The notes beneath the pieces are model-generated. The model was not told the DNA's origin, did not search any database, and was given only the letters and a program-made list of their open reading frames with translations. This document shows, piece by piece, positions 19,184 through 27,660 of a DNA stretch of 64,000 bases. Position numbers and translations under genes: made by a program. The first letter of the stretch is position 1; each line of letters begins with the position of its first letter. Origin of the DNA: Candidatus Rokuibacteriota bacterium (GTDB lineage Bacteria; Methylomirabilota; Methylomirabilia; Rokubacteriales; CSP1-6); contig QHRU01000037.1 of the NCBI GenBank assembly GCA_003220225.1, positions 58,975 to 122,974 on the forward strand, written 5' to 3'.

Positions 19184-20155
19184 ATGGAATTCGGCTTCTC
19201 GCTGCCCGGCCGTGGTCCCCTCGCCGGCGCGGAGACGATCCTCAAGCTCGCGACCAGAGCGGAGTCGCTTCGCTTCTCGTCGCTGTTCGTCACCGATCAC
19301 GTCGTGCTCCCGGCGTCGATGGCGCGCTCGACGTATCCGTACTCGACGACGGGGCAGCTGCCGGGCGGGGCCGCGCAGGATTACCTCGAGCCGCTGGTGA
19401 CCATGGGCTGGCTCGCGCGGGTGACGAGCCGGATCCGGCTCGGCACCAGCGTGCTGGTGGTGCCGTACCGCAATCCGGTGCTCGTCGCCAAGATGCTCGC
19501 GACGATCGACCGGCTCTCGGGCGGTCGCGTCATCCTCGGCGCGGGTGTGGGCTGGCTGCGCGAGGAGTTCGAGGCGCTGGCGGCGCCCCCCTTCGAGGCG
19601 CGCGGCGCGGTGACCGACGAGTACCTGCGCCTCATGCGCGCGGCGTGGACGACCGATCCCGTCACCTTCGAGGGCCGTTACTACAGCGTGCGCGCCGTGC
19701 ACGCGCTGCCCAAGCCCGCGCAGCGCCGCGGCATCCCGATCTGGATCGGAGGCCACACCGACGCCGCCGTGCGCCGCGCGGCCACGCTCGGCGACGCCTG
19801 GCATCCGATCGCGCTGCGCCCGCCGGGACTGCTGTTCCCCGACGAGTACGCGAAGCGCGCGACGGAGCTGCGCGGGTGGGCCCAGCAGGCCGGGCGCGAT
19901 CCGAAGTCCGTCACCCTCACCGTGCGCGTGCCGATGGAGGTGCGCCCCAGGAACGCCAAGCCGCCCGCCGGCGAGCGGCCGCTCTTCCAGGGAACGGCGG
20001 CGCAGGTCATCGCCGACATCCGCGCCTATCAGGCGGCCGGCGTCACCCACTTCGTCTTCGACCCGACGGTGCCCGACCTCAAGGCCGCGCTCACGAACAT
20101 GGACCGCTTCGCCCACGACGTGCGCGGCAAGGTCATGAAGGCGCCGCGCGCGTGA
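19184..20155 (+). CDS. F420-dependent LLM-class oxidoreductase
   Basis: Luciferase-like TIM-barrel enzyme of 323 residues. It has the MEFGFSLPGRGPL start, FVTDHVVLP, GTSVLVVPYRNPV and GVGWLREEF, features of F420-using LLM proteins. It probably reduces or oxidises an unknown substrate with F420. An ATG four codons upstream (19172) is possible. It is the first gene of the F420 cluster and shares GTGA with cofG, which strongly supports F420 rather than FMN as cofactor. Confidence 0.88.
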   Translation: MEFGFSLPGRGPLAGAETILKLATRAESLRFSSLFVTDHVVLPASMARSTYPYSTTGQLPGGAAQDYLEPLVTMGWLARVTSRIRLGTSVLVVPYRNPVLVAKMLATIDRLSGGRVILGAGVGWLREEFEALAAPPFEARGAVTDEYLRLMRAAWTTDPVTFEGRYYSVRAVHALPKPAQRRGIPIWIGGHTDAAVRRAATLGDAWHPIALRPPGLLFPDEYAKRATELRGWAQQAGRDPKSVTLTVRVPMEVRPRNAKPPAGERPLFQGTAAQVIADIRAYQAAGVTHFVFDPTVPDLKAALTNMDRFAHDVRGKVMKAPRA

Positions 20156-21291
20156 TCTCCCACGACGAGGCCGTTCGTCTCATGGAGGGTCCGCCCGCGG
20201 GCCTCGACGACCTCCTCGCGCGCGCCGCCCAGGCGCGCGATACCCGCGGTCGCGTGGTGACGTTCTCCGCGAAGGTCTTCGTGCCGCTCACGACGCTCTG
20301 CCGCGACGACTGCGGGTACTGCACGTTCCGCCGCGATCCGGGTCAGCCGGGCGCCCACACCATGACGCCGGACGAAGTCATCGCGCTGTGTCAGGCGGGA
20401 GGGCGGCTCGGGGCCAAGGAGGCGCTGTTCTCGCTGGGCGACCGCCCGGAGGCGCGCTTCCCCGAGCACCGCGAGTTCTTGAAGGCGCGCGGCCACCGCA
20501 CGACGCTGTCGTATCTGAAGGCGGTGTGCGCGGCGACGCTCGCCGAGTCCGGGCTCCTGCCGCACGTCAATCCCGGCCTCATGGCCGAGCGCGATCTCGC
20601 CGCCCTGCGCGAAGTGAGCGTCAGCATGGGGCTCATGCTCGAGACGACGTCCGAGCGGCTGCTGGCGCCGGGCGGCGCCCACCATCGCGCCCCCGACAAG
20701 GTGCCGAGGCGGCGCCTGAAGACGATCGAGCTCGCGGGCAAACTCTCGATCCCCTTCACCACCGGGATCCTGATCGGCATCGGCGAGACCCCGCGCGAGC
20801 GCGCCGACGCGCTGGTGGCGATCCGCGACCTGCACGAGCGCTACGGTCACGTGCAGGAAGTGATCGTGCAGAACTTCCGCGCCAAGTCGCTCATCCCGAT
20901 GAAGGACGCGCCGGAGCCCACGCTCGACGAGCTGCTCCGCGCGCTCGCCGTGGCCCGCCTGGTGCTTCCGCCCGACGTGTCGCTGCAGGCGCCGCCGAAC
21001 CTCAGCCCGCGCGTGTACCCGCGTCTGCTGGCGGCCGGCCTCAACGACTGGGGCGGCATCTCGCCGCTCACGCCGGACCACATCAACCCCGAGAAGCCCT
21101 GGCCCGGGCTCGCCGAGTTGCGGCGCGCCTCCGAGGCCGCGGGCTTCGTCTTCCGCGAGCGCCTCGCCGTCTATCCGGCGTTCGCCACGCGACCGGAGTT
21201 CGTCGACGAGACGCTCCGCGCGCGCGTGGCGGCGCTGATCGACGGCCACGGGCTCGTCAGGGAACCGCATGAACACTGGCGACGCTGGTAG
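20152..21291 (+). CDS. cofG: FO synthase subunit 1 (CofG), radical SAM
   Basis: Forms the deazaflavin chromophore FO together with CofH. The protein has 379 residues with the radical SAM cluster motif CX3CX2C at Cys50, Cys54 and Cys57 (CRDDCGYC). The GTG at 20152 overlaps the previous stop. CofG and CofH are separate proteins here, as in archaea and cyanobacteria, not fused as in the FbiC of mycobacteria. Confidence 0.95.
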   Translation: MISHDEAVRLMEGPPAGLDDLLARAAQARDTRGRVVTFSAKVFVPLTTLCRDDCGYCTFRRDPGQPGAHTMTPDEVIALCQAGGRLGAKEALFSLGDRPEARFPEHREFLKARGHRTTLSYLKAVCAATLAESGLLPHVNPGLMAERDLAALREVSVSMGLMLETTSERLLAPGGAHHRAPDKVPRRRLKTIELAGKLSIPFTTGILIGIGETPRERADALVAIRDLHERYGHVQEVIVQNFRAKSLIPMKDAPEPTLDELLRALAVARLVLPPDVSLQAPPNLSPRVYPRLLAAGLNDWGGISPLTPDHINPEKPWPGLAELRRASEAAGFVFRERLAVYPAFATRPEFVDETLRARVAALIDGHGLVREPHEHWRRW

Positions 21292-22534
21292 CCCCGGGAC
21301 GGCGCTCGACCGCGCCTCGCGCGACGTTCGGCGCATCCTCGACGGCGCGCTCGCGGGCGGCGAGGTCTCCGTGGCCGACGCGAGCCTCCTCGCGCGCGCG
21401 GCCGGCCGCGACCTGCTCGCGCTGAGCGTCACCGCCGACGAGCTGCGCCGCCGCCAGGCCGGCGACACGGTGACGTTCGTGGTGAACCGCAACGTCAACT
21501 TCACCAACGTCTGCATCAAGCACTGCGGCTTCTGCGCGTTCAGTCGCGACCATCGCGAGGAGGAAGGCTACCTGCTGCCGCTGGAGGAGATCGTGCGGCG
21601 CGCGCGCGAGGCGGCCGAGCTGGGCGCCAGCGAGGTGTGCATCCAGGCCGGGCTGCCGCCGAAGCTCGACGGGCGCTACTACATCGACCTCACGCGCGCC
21701 ATCCACGCCGCCCTGCCCGCCCTGCACATCCACGCGTTCTCGCCGGAAGAAGTCCTCTACGGCTCGGTGAGATCGGGGCTGCCGATCAAAGAGTATCTGG
21801 TCGAGCTGAAGGACGCCGGGTTGGGGACGCTCCCGGGGACCTCGGCAGAAATACTCGACCAGGAGATCCGCGATACCATCTCGCGCGGCCGGATCACCGT
21901 GGACCAGTGGGTGGAGGTGATCACCACCGCCCACGCGCTGGGGATCCGCACGACCTCCACCATCATGTACGGCCACATCGAGACGCCGGAGCACTGGGTG
22001 CGGCACCTGGCCCTGCTGCGCGCCATCCAGAAGGACACCGGCGGCTTCACGGAGTTCGTGCCGCTCTCGCTCATCCACTCCGAGGCGCCGATGTACGCCA
22101 AGCAGCTCGTGCCGGGCGTGCGTCCGGGGGCCACCGGCGCCGAGGTGGTCCGCATGCACGCGCTCGCGCGCGTGATGCTGGGCGCCGTCATCCCGAACGT
22201 CCAGGCGTCGTGGGTCAAGGAGGGACCGAAGCTGGCGCAGCTCCTGCTCGACGCGGGCGCCAACGACCTCGGCGGCACGCTGATCAACGAATCGATCTCG
22301 ACCTCCGCGGGCGCGGGCTACGGCCAGCTCGTCGGCCCCGGCGAGATCGTGCGACTCATCCGCGACGCCGGGCGCGCGCCCGCCCAGCGCGACACGCTCT
22401 ATCGCATCGTGAAGCGATACACGGATGGTGAGACGGTCGACTCACCGCTCGACGCGGTCGAGGACGCGGAGGCGCGCTTCGGCTCGTACCGCCGTCTGAT
22501 CGCGTCGGGCGAGTTCCGCTTCCGCGACCGGTAG
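21269..22534 (+). CDS. cofH: FO synthase subunit 2 (CofH), radical SAM
   Basis: Uses tyrosine and the ribityl-pyrimidine intermediate of riboflavin synthesis to start FO formation. The protein has 421 residues with cluster cysteines Cys82, Cys86 and Cys89 (CIKHCGFC) and conserved GRITVDQW and GGTLINESIS segments. It overlaps cofG by 23 bases, so the two subunits are translationally coupled. Confidence 0.95.
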   Translation: MNTGDAGSPGTALDRASRDVRRILDGALAGGEVSVADASLLARAAGRDLLALSVTADELRRRQAGDTVTFVVNRNVNFTNVCIKHCGFCAFSRDHREEEGYLLPLEEIVRRAREAAELGASEVCIQAGLPPKLDGRYYIDLTRAIHAALPALHIHAFSPEEVLYGSVRSGLPIKEYLVELKDAGLGTLPGTSAEILDQEIRDTISRGRITVDQWVEVITTAHALGIRTTSTIMYGHIETPEHWVRHLALLRAIQKDTGGFTEFVPLSLIHSEAPMYAKQLVPGVRPGATGAEVVRMHALARVMLGAVIPNVQASWVKEGPKLAQLLLDAGANDLGGTLINESISTSAGAGYGQLVGPGEIVRLIRDAGRAPAQRDTLYRIVKRYTDGETVDSPLDAVEDAEARFGSYRRLIASGEFRFRDR

Positions 22535-22597
22535 CCGTGCAGGTCTGGCTGTGGTACTAATTCTCTCCACATTCCACTCCATCGAGGAGGACTTCCC

Positions 22598-22885
22598 GTG
22601 GCGAAGATGATGAGCAAGTCTGCAGTCATGGCGCACCTCGCTGGCAAGACCAATCTCCCGAAGCGGCAGATCGTCGAGATCTTCGACGAGACTCTGGCGC
22701 TCGCCTGCAAGGAAGCGAAGAACGGTTTCGTCCTTCCAGGCTTCGGGAAGCTGGTGCTGGCGAACCGCAAGGCGCGGATGGGCCGCAATCCGCAGACGGG
22801 CGAGCCGATCAAGATCCCCGCGAAGCGCGTGTGCAAGTTCCGTCTCGCGAAGAGCGTGAAGGACGCGGTGCTTGGGAAGAAGTAG
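22598..22885 (+). CDS. HU-family DNA-binding protein
   Basis: Small basic histone-like protein, 95 residues, with the HU/IHF fold: helical dimer core, then GFGKLVLANRKARMGRNPQTGEP, the DNA-binding arm, then the closing helix. It bends and compacts DNA. The GTG start has a strong GAGGAGG site about eight bases upstream, suggesting high expression. It sits on its own between cofH and the rest of the F420 genes, followed by a terminator-like hairpin, so it may be an independent unit lodged in the cluster. Confidence 0.92.
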   Translation: MAKMMSKSAVMAHLAGKTNLPKRQIVEIFDETLALACKEAKNGFVLPGFGKLVLANRKARMGRNPQTGEPIKIPAKRVCKFRLAKSVKDAVLGKK

Positions 22886-23441
22886 GTCCCGCCGCCCGGC
22901 ACCGGACCTCACCGCTTTTTCTCCCGAGACCGGGCGCCCCTCGGCGCCGTCTCTCGCCTCGGCCACGCTCCCGCGGGTCTGGCAGGGCATCGGTTATCGG
23001 CCCCTGCCCGACGCCGCGGCGGCCCGCCCGCTGTTCGACTTCGCCGCCGTGCCGTGGCCCGCGGCGCCGCCCGCGCTGGCGTGGGGCGCCTACGCGGCGG
23101 GCGCGCGCGGCGAGCGCCTCGTCGGCGCGCTCGCCGGCGAGCAGCACCGCGGCGACGTCCTGCTGCACGGGCCCGTCGTGAGCGCCCACGAGGGTCCCGA
23201 CGATCCGCTCGAGGTCGCCGCGCAGCTGGTGGCGGCCACGCTCGACCACGCGGGCGCGCTCGGCGCCACCACCGTCTTCGCGCGGCCGCTGGGTCTCGAC
23301 CGCGTCTGGGTGCGCTTCGGCTTCATCCCGGTGCCCGAGGTGACGCTCCCCGCTCCGCTCGCCGGCCGCGTCGGCGTCGGCCTCTACGCGTGGCGCGGCG
23401 GCAGCGCTCTCTGGACGCTGCGCGAAGCCGTAGAGAACTGA
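22872..23441 (+). CDS. Uncharacterised protein in the F420 cluster (GNAT-like)
   Basis: Up to 189 residues. The C-terminal 100 residues read like an acetyltransferase-type fold (GERLVGALAGEQ, LDHAGALGATTVFARP, VWVRFGFIPV), but no clear acetyl-CoA loop is visible, so the family is not certain. The start is uncertain: the only early start codon is TTG at 22872, overlapping the HU gene and its terminator; the next GTG is at 23049. It ends seven bases before cofD. Function unknown. Confidence 0.55.
   Translation: MGRSRSRRPAPDLTAFSPETGRPSAPSLASATLPRVWQGIGYRPLPDAAAARPLFDFAAVPWPAAPPALAWGAYAAGARGERLVGALAGEQHRGDVLLHGPVVSAHEGPDDPLEVAAQLVAATLDHAGALGATTVFARPLGLDRVWVRFGFIPVPEVTLPAPLAGRVGVGLYAWRGGSALWTLREAVEN
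22884..22920 (+). terminator. Terminator-like hairpin after the HU gene
   Basis: AGGTCC (22884-22889) pairs with GGACCT (22904-22909) around an inner GCCG/CGGC stem. Five T follow six bases later. It overlaps the HU stop codon region. The gap before the U-tract makes it a moderate candidate. Confidence 0.45.
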
Positions 23442-23448
23442 GGACGGC

Positions 23449-24372
23449 GTGCGCGTCGCGGCCCTCGCCGGCGGCACCGGCGCCGCCAAGCTCCTCCGCG
23501 GCCTCGCCGCCTCGCTCGATTCCTCCGCGCTGAGCGTCGTCGTCAACACCGGCGACGACGCCGAGGTGTGGGGCCTGCACGTGTCGCCCGATCTCGACTC
23601 CGTGATGTACGCGCTCGCCGGCGTGCTCGACGCCGGGCGCGGCTGGGGCCGCGCGGACGAGGCGTTCCGCTGCCTCTCCGCGATGGCGGTCTACGGCGCG
23701 CCGACGTGGTTCGGCCTCGGCGACCGCGACCTCGCCACGCACCTCGTGCGCACGCGCGCGTTGCACGAGGGGCGGACGCTCTCGGCCGTCACCGCGGATC
23801 TCGCCCACGCGCTCGGGGTGGCGTCGAGGATCCTGCCGATGAGCGACGAGGCCGTGCGCACGACGATCCGCACGCCGGACGGCCGGCTCGGCTTCCAGGA
23901 ATACTTCGTGCGCGACAAGTGCCAGGTCGAGGTGGTCGGCGTCGACTACGACGGCGCCGAGCGCGCGCGGCCGGCGCCCGGCGTGCTCGAGGCGATCCGC
24001 GACGCCGACCTCGTCGTCGTCTGTCCCTCCAACCCGGTCACCTCCGTGGGCCCGATCCTCGCCGTCCCCGGCGTCGCCGAGGCCCTCGGCGCGACGCGCG
24101 CCTCCGTGGTCGGCGTCAGCCCCATCGTCGGGGGGGCCGCGGTCAGCGGCCCCGCCGGCGCCCTGCTGCGCGCGCGCGGGCTGCCCGTCTCCCCCCTCGG
24201 CGTCGCGCGCGCGTACGCGCCGTGGCTCCGCGCCCTGCTCATCGCGCCGGAGGACGCGGCGTGCGCGCCGGAGCTGGCCGCGCTCGGCGTGCGCGCCGTC
24301 GTCACCGACGTCATGATGCCGGACCGCGAGCGCGAGGCCGCCCTCGGCCGCGCCGTGCTCGCGGCGAGGTAG
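23449..24372 (+). CDS. cofD: 2-phospho-L-lactate (or PEP) transferase CofD
   Basis: Transfers the phospho-lactyl or phosphoenolpyruvyl group from its GDP-activated form to FO, giving F420-0 or dehydro-F420-0. The protein has 307 residues with N-terminal AGGTGAAKLLRG, VVNTGDD, and CPSNPVTSVGPIL, all typical for CofD/FbiA. GTG start. It begins the tightly packed cofD-cofC-cofE-npdG group. Confidence 0.95.
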   Translation: MRVAALAGGTGAAKLLRGLAASLDSSALSVVVNTGDDAEVWGLHVSPDLDSVMYALAGVLDAGRGWGRADEAFRCLSAMAVYGAPTWFGLGDRDLATHLVRTRALHEGRTLSAVTADLAHALGVASRILPMSDEAVRTTIRTPDGRLGFQEYFVRDKCQVEVVGVDYDGAERARPAPGVLEAIRDADLVVVCPSNPVTSVGPILAVPGVAEALGATRASVVGVSPIVGGAAVSGPAGALLRARGLPVSPLGVARAYAPWLRALLIAPEDAACAPELAALGVRAVVTDVMMPDREREAALGRAVLAAR

Positions 24373-24382
24373 ACTCACTCGC

Positions 24383-25051
24383 ATGATCGTCGCGGCCGTC
24401 CCGGTCAAGGATCTGATCAACGCCAAGCAGCGGCTGGTGCCCGCGCTGGGCGCCGCCGAGCGCGCGGCCCTGGCCGCCGCGATGCTGCAGGACGTGCTCG
24501 CCGCGCTCGCCGCCGCGCGGCTCGATCGCGTGTGGGTGGTGACGCGCGAGCCCGCGGTCGTCGCGCTGGCCCGCGCGCGCGGCGCCGAGCCGCTGGCCGA
24601 GGACGCCAACCGTGGTCACACGGCGGCGGTGGCGCGCGCGCAGGCCGAGGCGACGCGCCTGGGCGCGCGCGTATTCCTCACCGTGCCCGGCGACGTACCG
24701 TGCGTGACCGCCGACGAGATCCGCCGTCTCGCGGAGGCCCCGACGCCGGGAGGGCCCGCGTTCGTCCCCTCGCGCTCCGGGCTCGGCACCAACGGCGCGG
24801 CCCTGACGCCGCCCGACGCGATGCCGCTCACCTTCGGCGAGCCGTCGTTCGACAACCATCTCGCGGCCGCCCGCGCGCGCGGGCTCGAGCCGCGGGTGCT
24901 GGCGCTGCCCGGCCTCGGTCTCGACGTCGACGCGCCGGACGATCTCGCCGCGCTCCTCGCCGCGCCGGGCGCCACCGTCAGCGCGCGGCTCGTCGCCTCG
25001 TGGCGGGCCGGCGGCCGCCTGCGCGCGGCCGGCGTGCCGCGGGCGTCGTGA
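24383..25051 (+). CDS. cofC: Phospholactate/PEP guanylyltransferase CofC
   Basis: Nucleotidyltransferase of 222 residues that activates 2-phospholactate, phosphoenolpyruvate or 3-phosphoglycerate with GTP for CofD. Conserved motifs are the N-terminal VPVKDLINAKQRL, the VPGDVPCV metal-binding stretch, and FGEPSFDNHLAAAR near the end. In mycobacteria the homologue FbiD uses PEP; the substrate here is not decided by sequence. Its stop overlaps the cofE GTG. Confidence 0.94.
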   Translation: MIVAAVPVKDLINAKQRLVPALGAAERAALAAAMLQDVLAALAAARLDRVWVVTREPAVVALARARGAEPLAEDANRGHTAAVARAQAEATRLGARVFLTVPGDVPCVTADEIRRLAEAPTPGGPAFVPSRSGLGTNGAALTPPDAMPLTFGEPSFDNHLAAARARGLEPRVLALPGLGLDVDAPDDLAALLAAPGATVSARLVASWRAGGRLRAAGVPRAS

Positions 25052-25803
25052 CCGTGCGCTACGAGGTCATCGGCGTCGAGGGCATCGGTGAGGTGCGGCC
25101 CGGCGACGACGTCGCCGCCCTCGTGATCGCCGCCGCCGCGCGCCAGTCGACGCCGCTGCGACCCGGCGATCTCGCCGTCATCAGCCAGAAGATCGTCTCC
25201 AAGGCCGAGGGCCGGCTGCTGCGGCTGGCCGACGTGACGCCGTCCGCGGTCGCGGTGGCGATGGCCGCGGGCCTCGGCCGCGACCCGCGGCTCGTCGAGG
25301 TGATCCTGCGCGAGTCGCGGCGCGTGGTGCGCATGGATCGCGGCGTGCTCGTGACGGAGACGCACCACGGCTGGGTGTGCGCGAACGCCGGCGTGGACCA
25401 GTCCAACGTCGACGCCGACACCGTCGCGCTCCTGCCCGAGGATCCGGACGGCGCGGCGCGCGCGCTGCGCGAGCGGTTTTCGGCGGCGGCCGGCGGCGAC
25501 GTGGCCGTCGTCATCGCCGACACCTTCGGCCGGCCGTGGCGCGAGGGCCTCACGAACATCGCCATCGGCGTCGCCGGCTTCGCGCCGCTCAAGAGCTACC
25601 TCGGCGAGCGCGACCCCGCGGGGCGCCCGCTGCAGGCCACCATCCTGGCGCTCGCCGACGAGCTGGCCTCGGCCGCCGAGCCGGTGATGGGCAAGCTCGA
25701 CCGCGTACCGGCCGCCATCGTGCGTGGCCTCGCCCTGCCGCCCGACGACGGCAGCGGCAGCAAGGCGCTGCTGCGCGACCCCGCGCGGGACCTGTTCCGG
25801 TGA
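25048..25803 (+). CDS. cofE: F420-0:gamma-L-glutamate ligase CofE
   Basis: Adds gamma-linked glutamates to F420-0. The protein has 251 residues, the length of the stand-alone ligase, with SQKIVSKAEGR, ETHHGWVCANAGVDQSNV, DTFGRPWREG and IVRGLA. It lacks the C-terminal nitroreductase-like domain found in FbiB, which reduces dehydro-F420-0 in actinobacteria. The GTG start overlaps the cofC stop. Confidence 0.95.
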   Translation: MTVRYEVIGVEGIGEVRPGDDVAALVIAAAARQSTPLRPGDLAVISQKIVSKAEGRLLRLADVTPSAVAVAMAAGLGRDPRLVEVILRESRRVVRMDRGVLVTETHHGWVCANAGVDQSNVDADTVALLPEDPDGAARALRERFSAAAGGDVAVVIADTFGRPWREGLTNIAIGVAGFAPLKSYLGERDPAGRPLQATILALADELASAAEPVMGKLDRVPAAIVRGLALPPDDGSGSKALLRDPARDLFR

Positions 25804-26450
25804 ACATCGCCATCCTCGGCGGCACCGGCAAGGAAGGCTCCGGCCTCGCCATGCGCTGGGCGCTGGCCGGCCACTCGATCATCATCGGCTCGCGCGACGC
25901 CACGCGCGCGCACGACAAAGCCGTCGAGATGCGCGAGCGCACGAAGAAGCTCGCCATCGTCGGCCACGAGAACGCGGAGGCGGCGGCGCTCGGCGAGGTC
26001 GTGGTGGTCGCGCTGCCCGCCCCGGGCCTGTTCGCGACGCTGCCGCCCGCGCGCGAGGCGTGCCGCGGCAAGGTGGTGATCAGCACGGTGGTGCCGCTCA
26101 CGTTCGGCGGCCCGCGGCTGTTCACGCCGCCGCCGGCGGGCTCGTCGGCGGAAGAGGTGCAGGCGCTCCTGCCCGAGGCGAAGGTGGTCGCCGCGTTTCA
26201 CCACATCGCGGCCCACGAGCTGGCCGAGGCCGAGCACGCCATCGAGTGCGACCTGCTCATGTGCGGGGCCGACCCCGGCGCCAAGGCGGTGGTGAGCGAG
26301 CTCGCCCGGTCGATGGACGTGCGCGCCATCGACGTGGGTCCGCTGTCGAACGCGGGCCCGGTCGAGGGCATCACGGCCCTCCTCGCCACCATCAACCGCC
26401 GCTACAAGCTGAAGAACTCCGGCATCAAGATCACGGGCCTGCCGTCCTGA
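25800..26450 (+). CDS. npdG: NADPH-dependent F420 reductase
   Basis: Rossmann-fold enzyme of 216 residues that passes hydride between NADPH and F420 and so supplies reduced F420. The dinucleotide motif is LGGTGKEGSG at the N-terminus, followed by a GSRDATRA loop expected for the phosphate of NADP. C-terminal GPLSNAGPVEGITALL is typical of the family. The GTG overlaps the cofE stop. Presence of this gene indicates that F420 is used with an NADPH-linked pool. Confidence 0.93.
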   Translation: MNIAILGGTGKEGSGLAMRWALAGHSIIIGSRDATRAHDKAVEMRERTKKLAIVGHENAEAAALGEVVVVALPAPGLFATLPPAREACRGKVVISTVVPLTFGGPRLFTPPPAGSSAEEVQALLPEAKVVAAFHHIAAHELAEAEHAIECDLLMCGADPGAKAVVSELARSMDVRAIDVGPLSNAGPVEGITALLATINRRYKLKNSGIKITGLPS

Positions 26451-26464
26451 AGGAGACGCCCGCC

Positions 26465-27544
26465 ATGGCCGAGACCTCCGTCGTCGTCGATCACAAGCGC
26501 CTCACGGCGTTCATCGCGGACGCGCTCGGCGCGATGAAGATGCCGCGCGAGCGCGCGAGCGTCACCGCCGAGCTCATGGTGCGCACCGACCTGCGCGGCG
26601 TGGACTCGCACGGCATCGACATGCTGCCGCGCTACCACGAGCTGTGGCAGGACGGCTTCGTGGTGATGGACGCGGACGCCGTGCTGGAGAAGGACAGCAT
26701 GGCCACCGCGCTCTACGACGGCGCCAAGGGCCTCGGCCACTGGGTGTCGTCGCTCGCGATGAAGCTGGCCATCGACAAGGCGCGGACGTACGGCATCGGC
26801 ATCGTCACCGCGCGCAACTCCGGCCACTTCGGCGCCGCCGCCAACTACTCGATGATGGCCCTGGAGCACGACATGATCGGCGTGGCCACCACCAACTCGG
26901 CGTTCATCGCGATGGTGCCGACGTTCGGCCGCGCCCCCAAGCTGTCGACGAACCCGATCTCCTTCGCGGCGCCGGCCGGACGCCACGCGCCGTTCGTGCT
27001 CGACATGGCGACGACCACCGTCGCCTTCGGCAAGCTGCGCATCGCCAGCCGCTGGGGCAAGCCGATCCCATCGGGGTGGGCGCTCGACGACGACGGCGAG
27101 CCGACGACCGATCCCGACGTGGCCATGAAGCATCGCCTGCAGACGCCGCTCGGCGGCACGCGCGAGCTGGGCAGCCACAAGGGCTACGGGCTCGCGGTCA
27201 TGGTGGACATCCTCTCCGGCATCCTGCCGGGCGCCGTCTACGGCGACCTCTACGTGCGCACCGATCGCGCCGAGCGCAAGCTGCAGGACACCGGCCATTG
27301 CTTCATCGCCATCGATCCCGCGCGCTTCCGGCCCCTCGCCGACTTCAAGCGCGACATGGACGACTTCTTCGACTCGCTCAAGTCGACGCCGACGGCCGAG
27401 GGCCACGACCGCGTCTACGTCGCGGGCGAGCCGGAGGCGGAGTGCGAGGCGCGCCGGCGGCGCGAGGGCATCCCGCTCTCACCAGGCTTGATCGCGCGCG
27501 TGGGCGAACTGGCGCGGACGCTAGGACTCACCCCGCTCGTGTAG
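26465..27544 (+). CDS. Ldh-family (malate/L-lactate/ureidoglycolate) dehydrogenase
   Basis: NAD(P)-dependent 2-hydroxy-acid dehydrogenase of the YlbC/MDH fold, 359 residues. Family motifs are DLRGVDSHGIDMLPRY, ARNSGHFGAAANY and STNPISFAAPAG. The substrate could be malate, lactate, ureidoglycolate or sulfolactate. It follows npdG by 14 bases and has a GGAG ribosome site. The last 18 codons are repeated almost intact 170 bases downstream (27661-27714), beyond a palindromic repeat. Confidence 0.9.
   Translation: MAETSVVVDHKRLTAFIADALGAMKMPRERASVTAELMVRTDLRGVDSHGIDMLPRYHELWQDGFVVMDADAVLEKDSMATALYDGAKGLGHWVSSLAMKLAIDKARTYGIGIVTARNSGHFGAAANYSMMALEHDMIGVATTNSAFIAMVPTFGRAPKLSTNPISFAAPAGRHAPFVLDMATTTVAFGKLRIASRWGKPIPSGWALDDDGEPTTDPDVAMKHRLQTPLGGTRELGSHKGYGLAVMVDILSGILPGAVYGDLYVRTDRAERKLQDTGHCFIAIDPARFRPLADFKRDMDDFFDSLKSTPTAEGHDRVYVAGEPEAECEARRRREGIPLSPGLIARVGELARTLGLTPLV
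27491..27544 (+). repeat. 54-base direct repeat, upstream copy (end of the Ldh-family gene)
   Basis: The final 18 codons including the TAG stop. The second copy at 27661-27714 matches at 48 of 54 positions. The two encode IARVGELARTLGL(T/M)PLV, with most differences at third codon positions and a different stop (TAG against TGA). Confidence 0.85.
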
Positions 27545-27555
27545 CGCGAGCGCGT

Positions 27556-27652
27556 TTCGAGCGCCGGCCTTGCCGGCGCAATCCGAGACGAAGACCTCGG
27601 CCGCTCCCCGGTGGGGGGTGTCGGGGGGAGCGGCGGCTCGCTCCCCCCGACG
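27556..27652. repeat. Palindromic element between the two gene-end copies
   Basis: Starts with a 29-base unit (27556-27584) built on GCGCCGGC/GCCGGCGC, found inverted at 58736-58764. It ends with a G-run hairpin (GGGGGGTGTCGGGGGGAGC paired with GCTCCCCCCGA, about 27608-27651). The G-run part shares its layout with the elements at 9298, 49171 and 59411. No coding capacity. It may terminate the F420 operon. Confidence 0.65.
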
Positions 27653-27660
27653 TTCAATGG

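Noticed and set aside
16943..20116. Very long minus-strand open frame (over 1000 codons) across kinase, MFS and LLM genes
   Set aside because: It is a GC-rich artefact antisense or out of frame to well-supported genes; its residues are Arg/Ala/Gly-rich with no domain.
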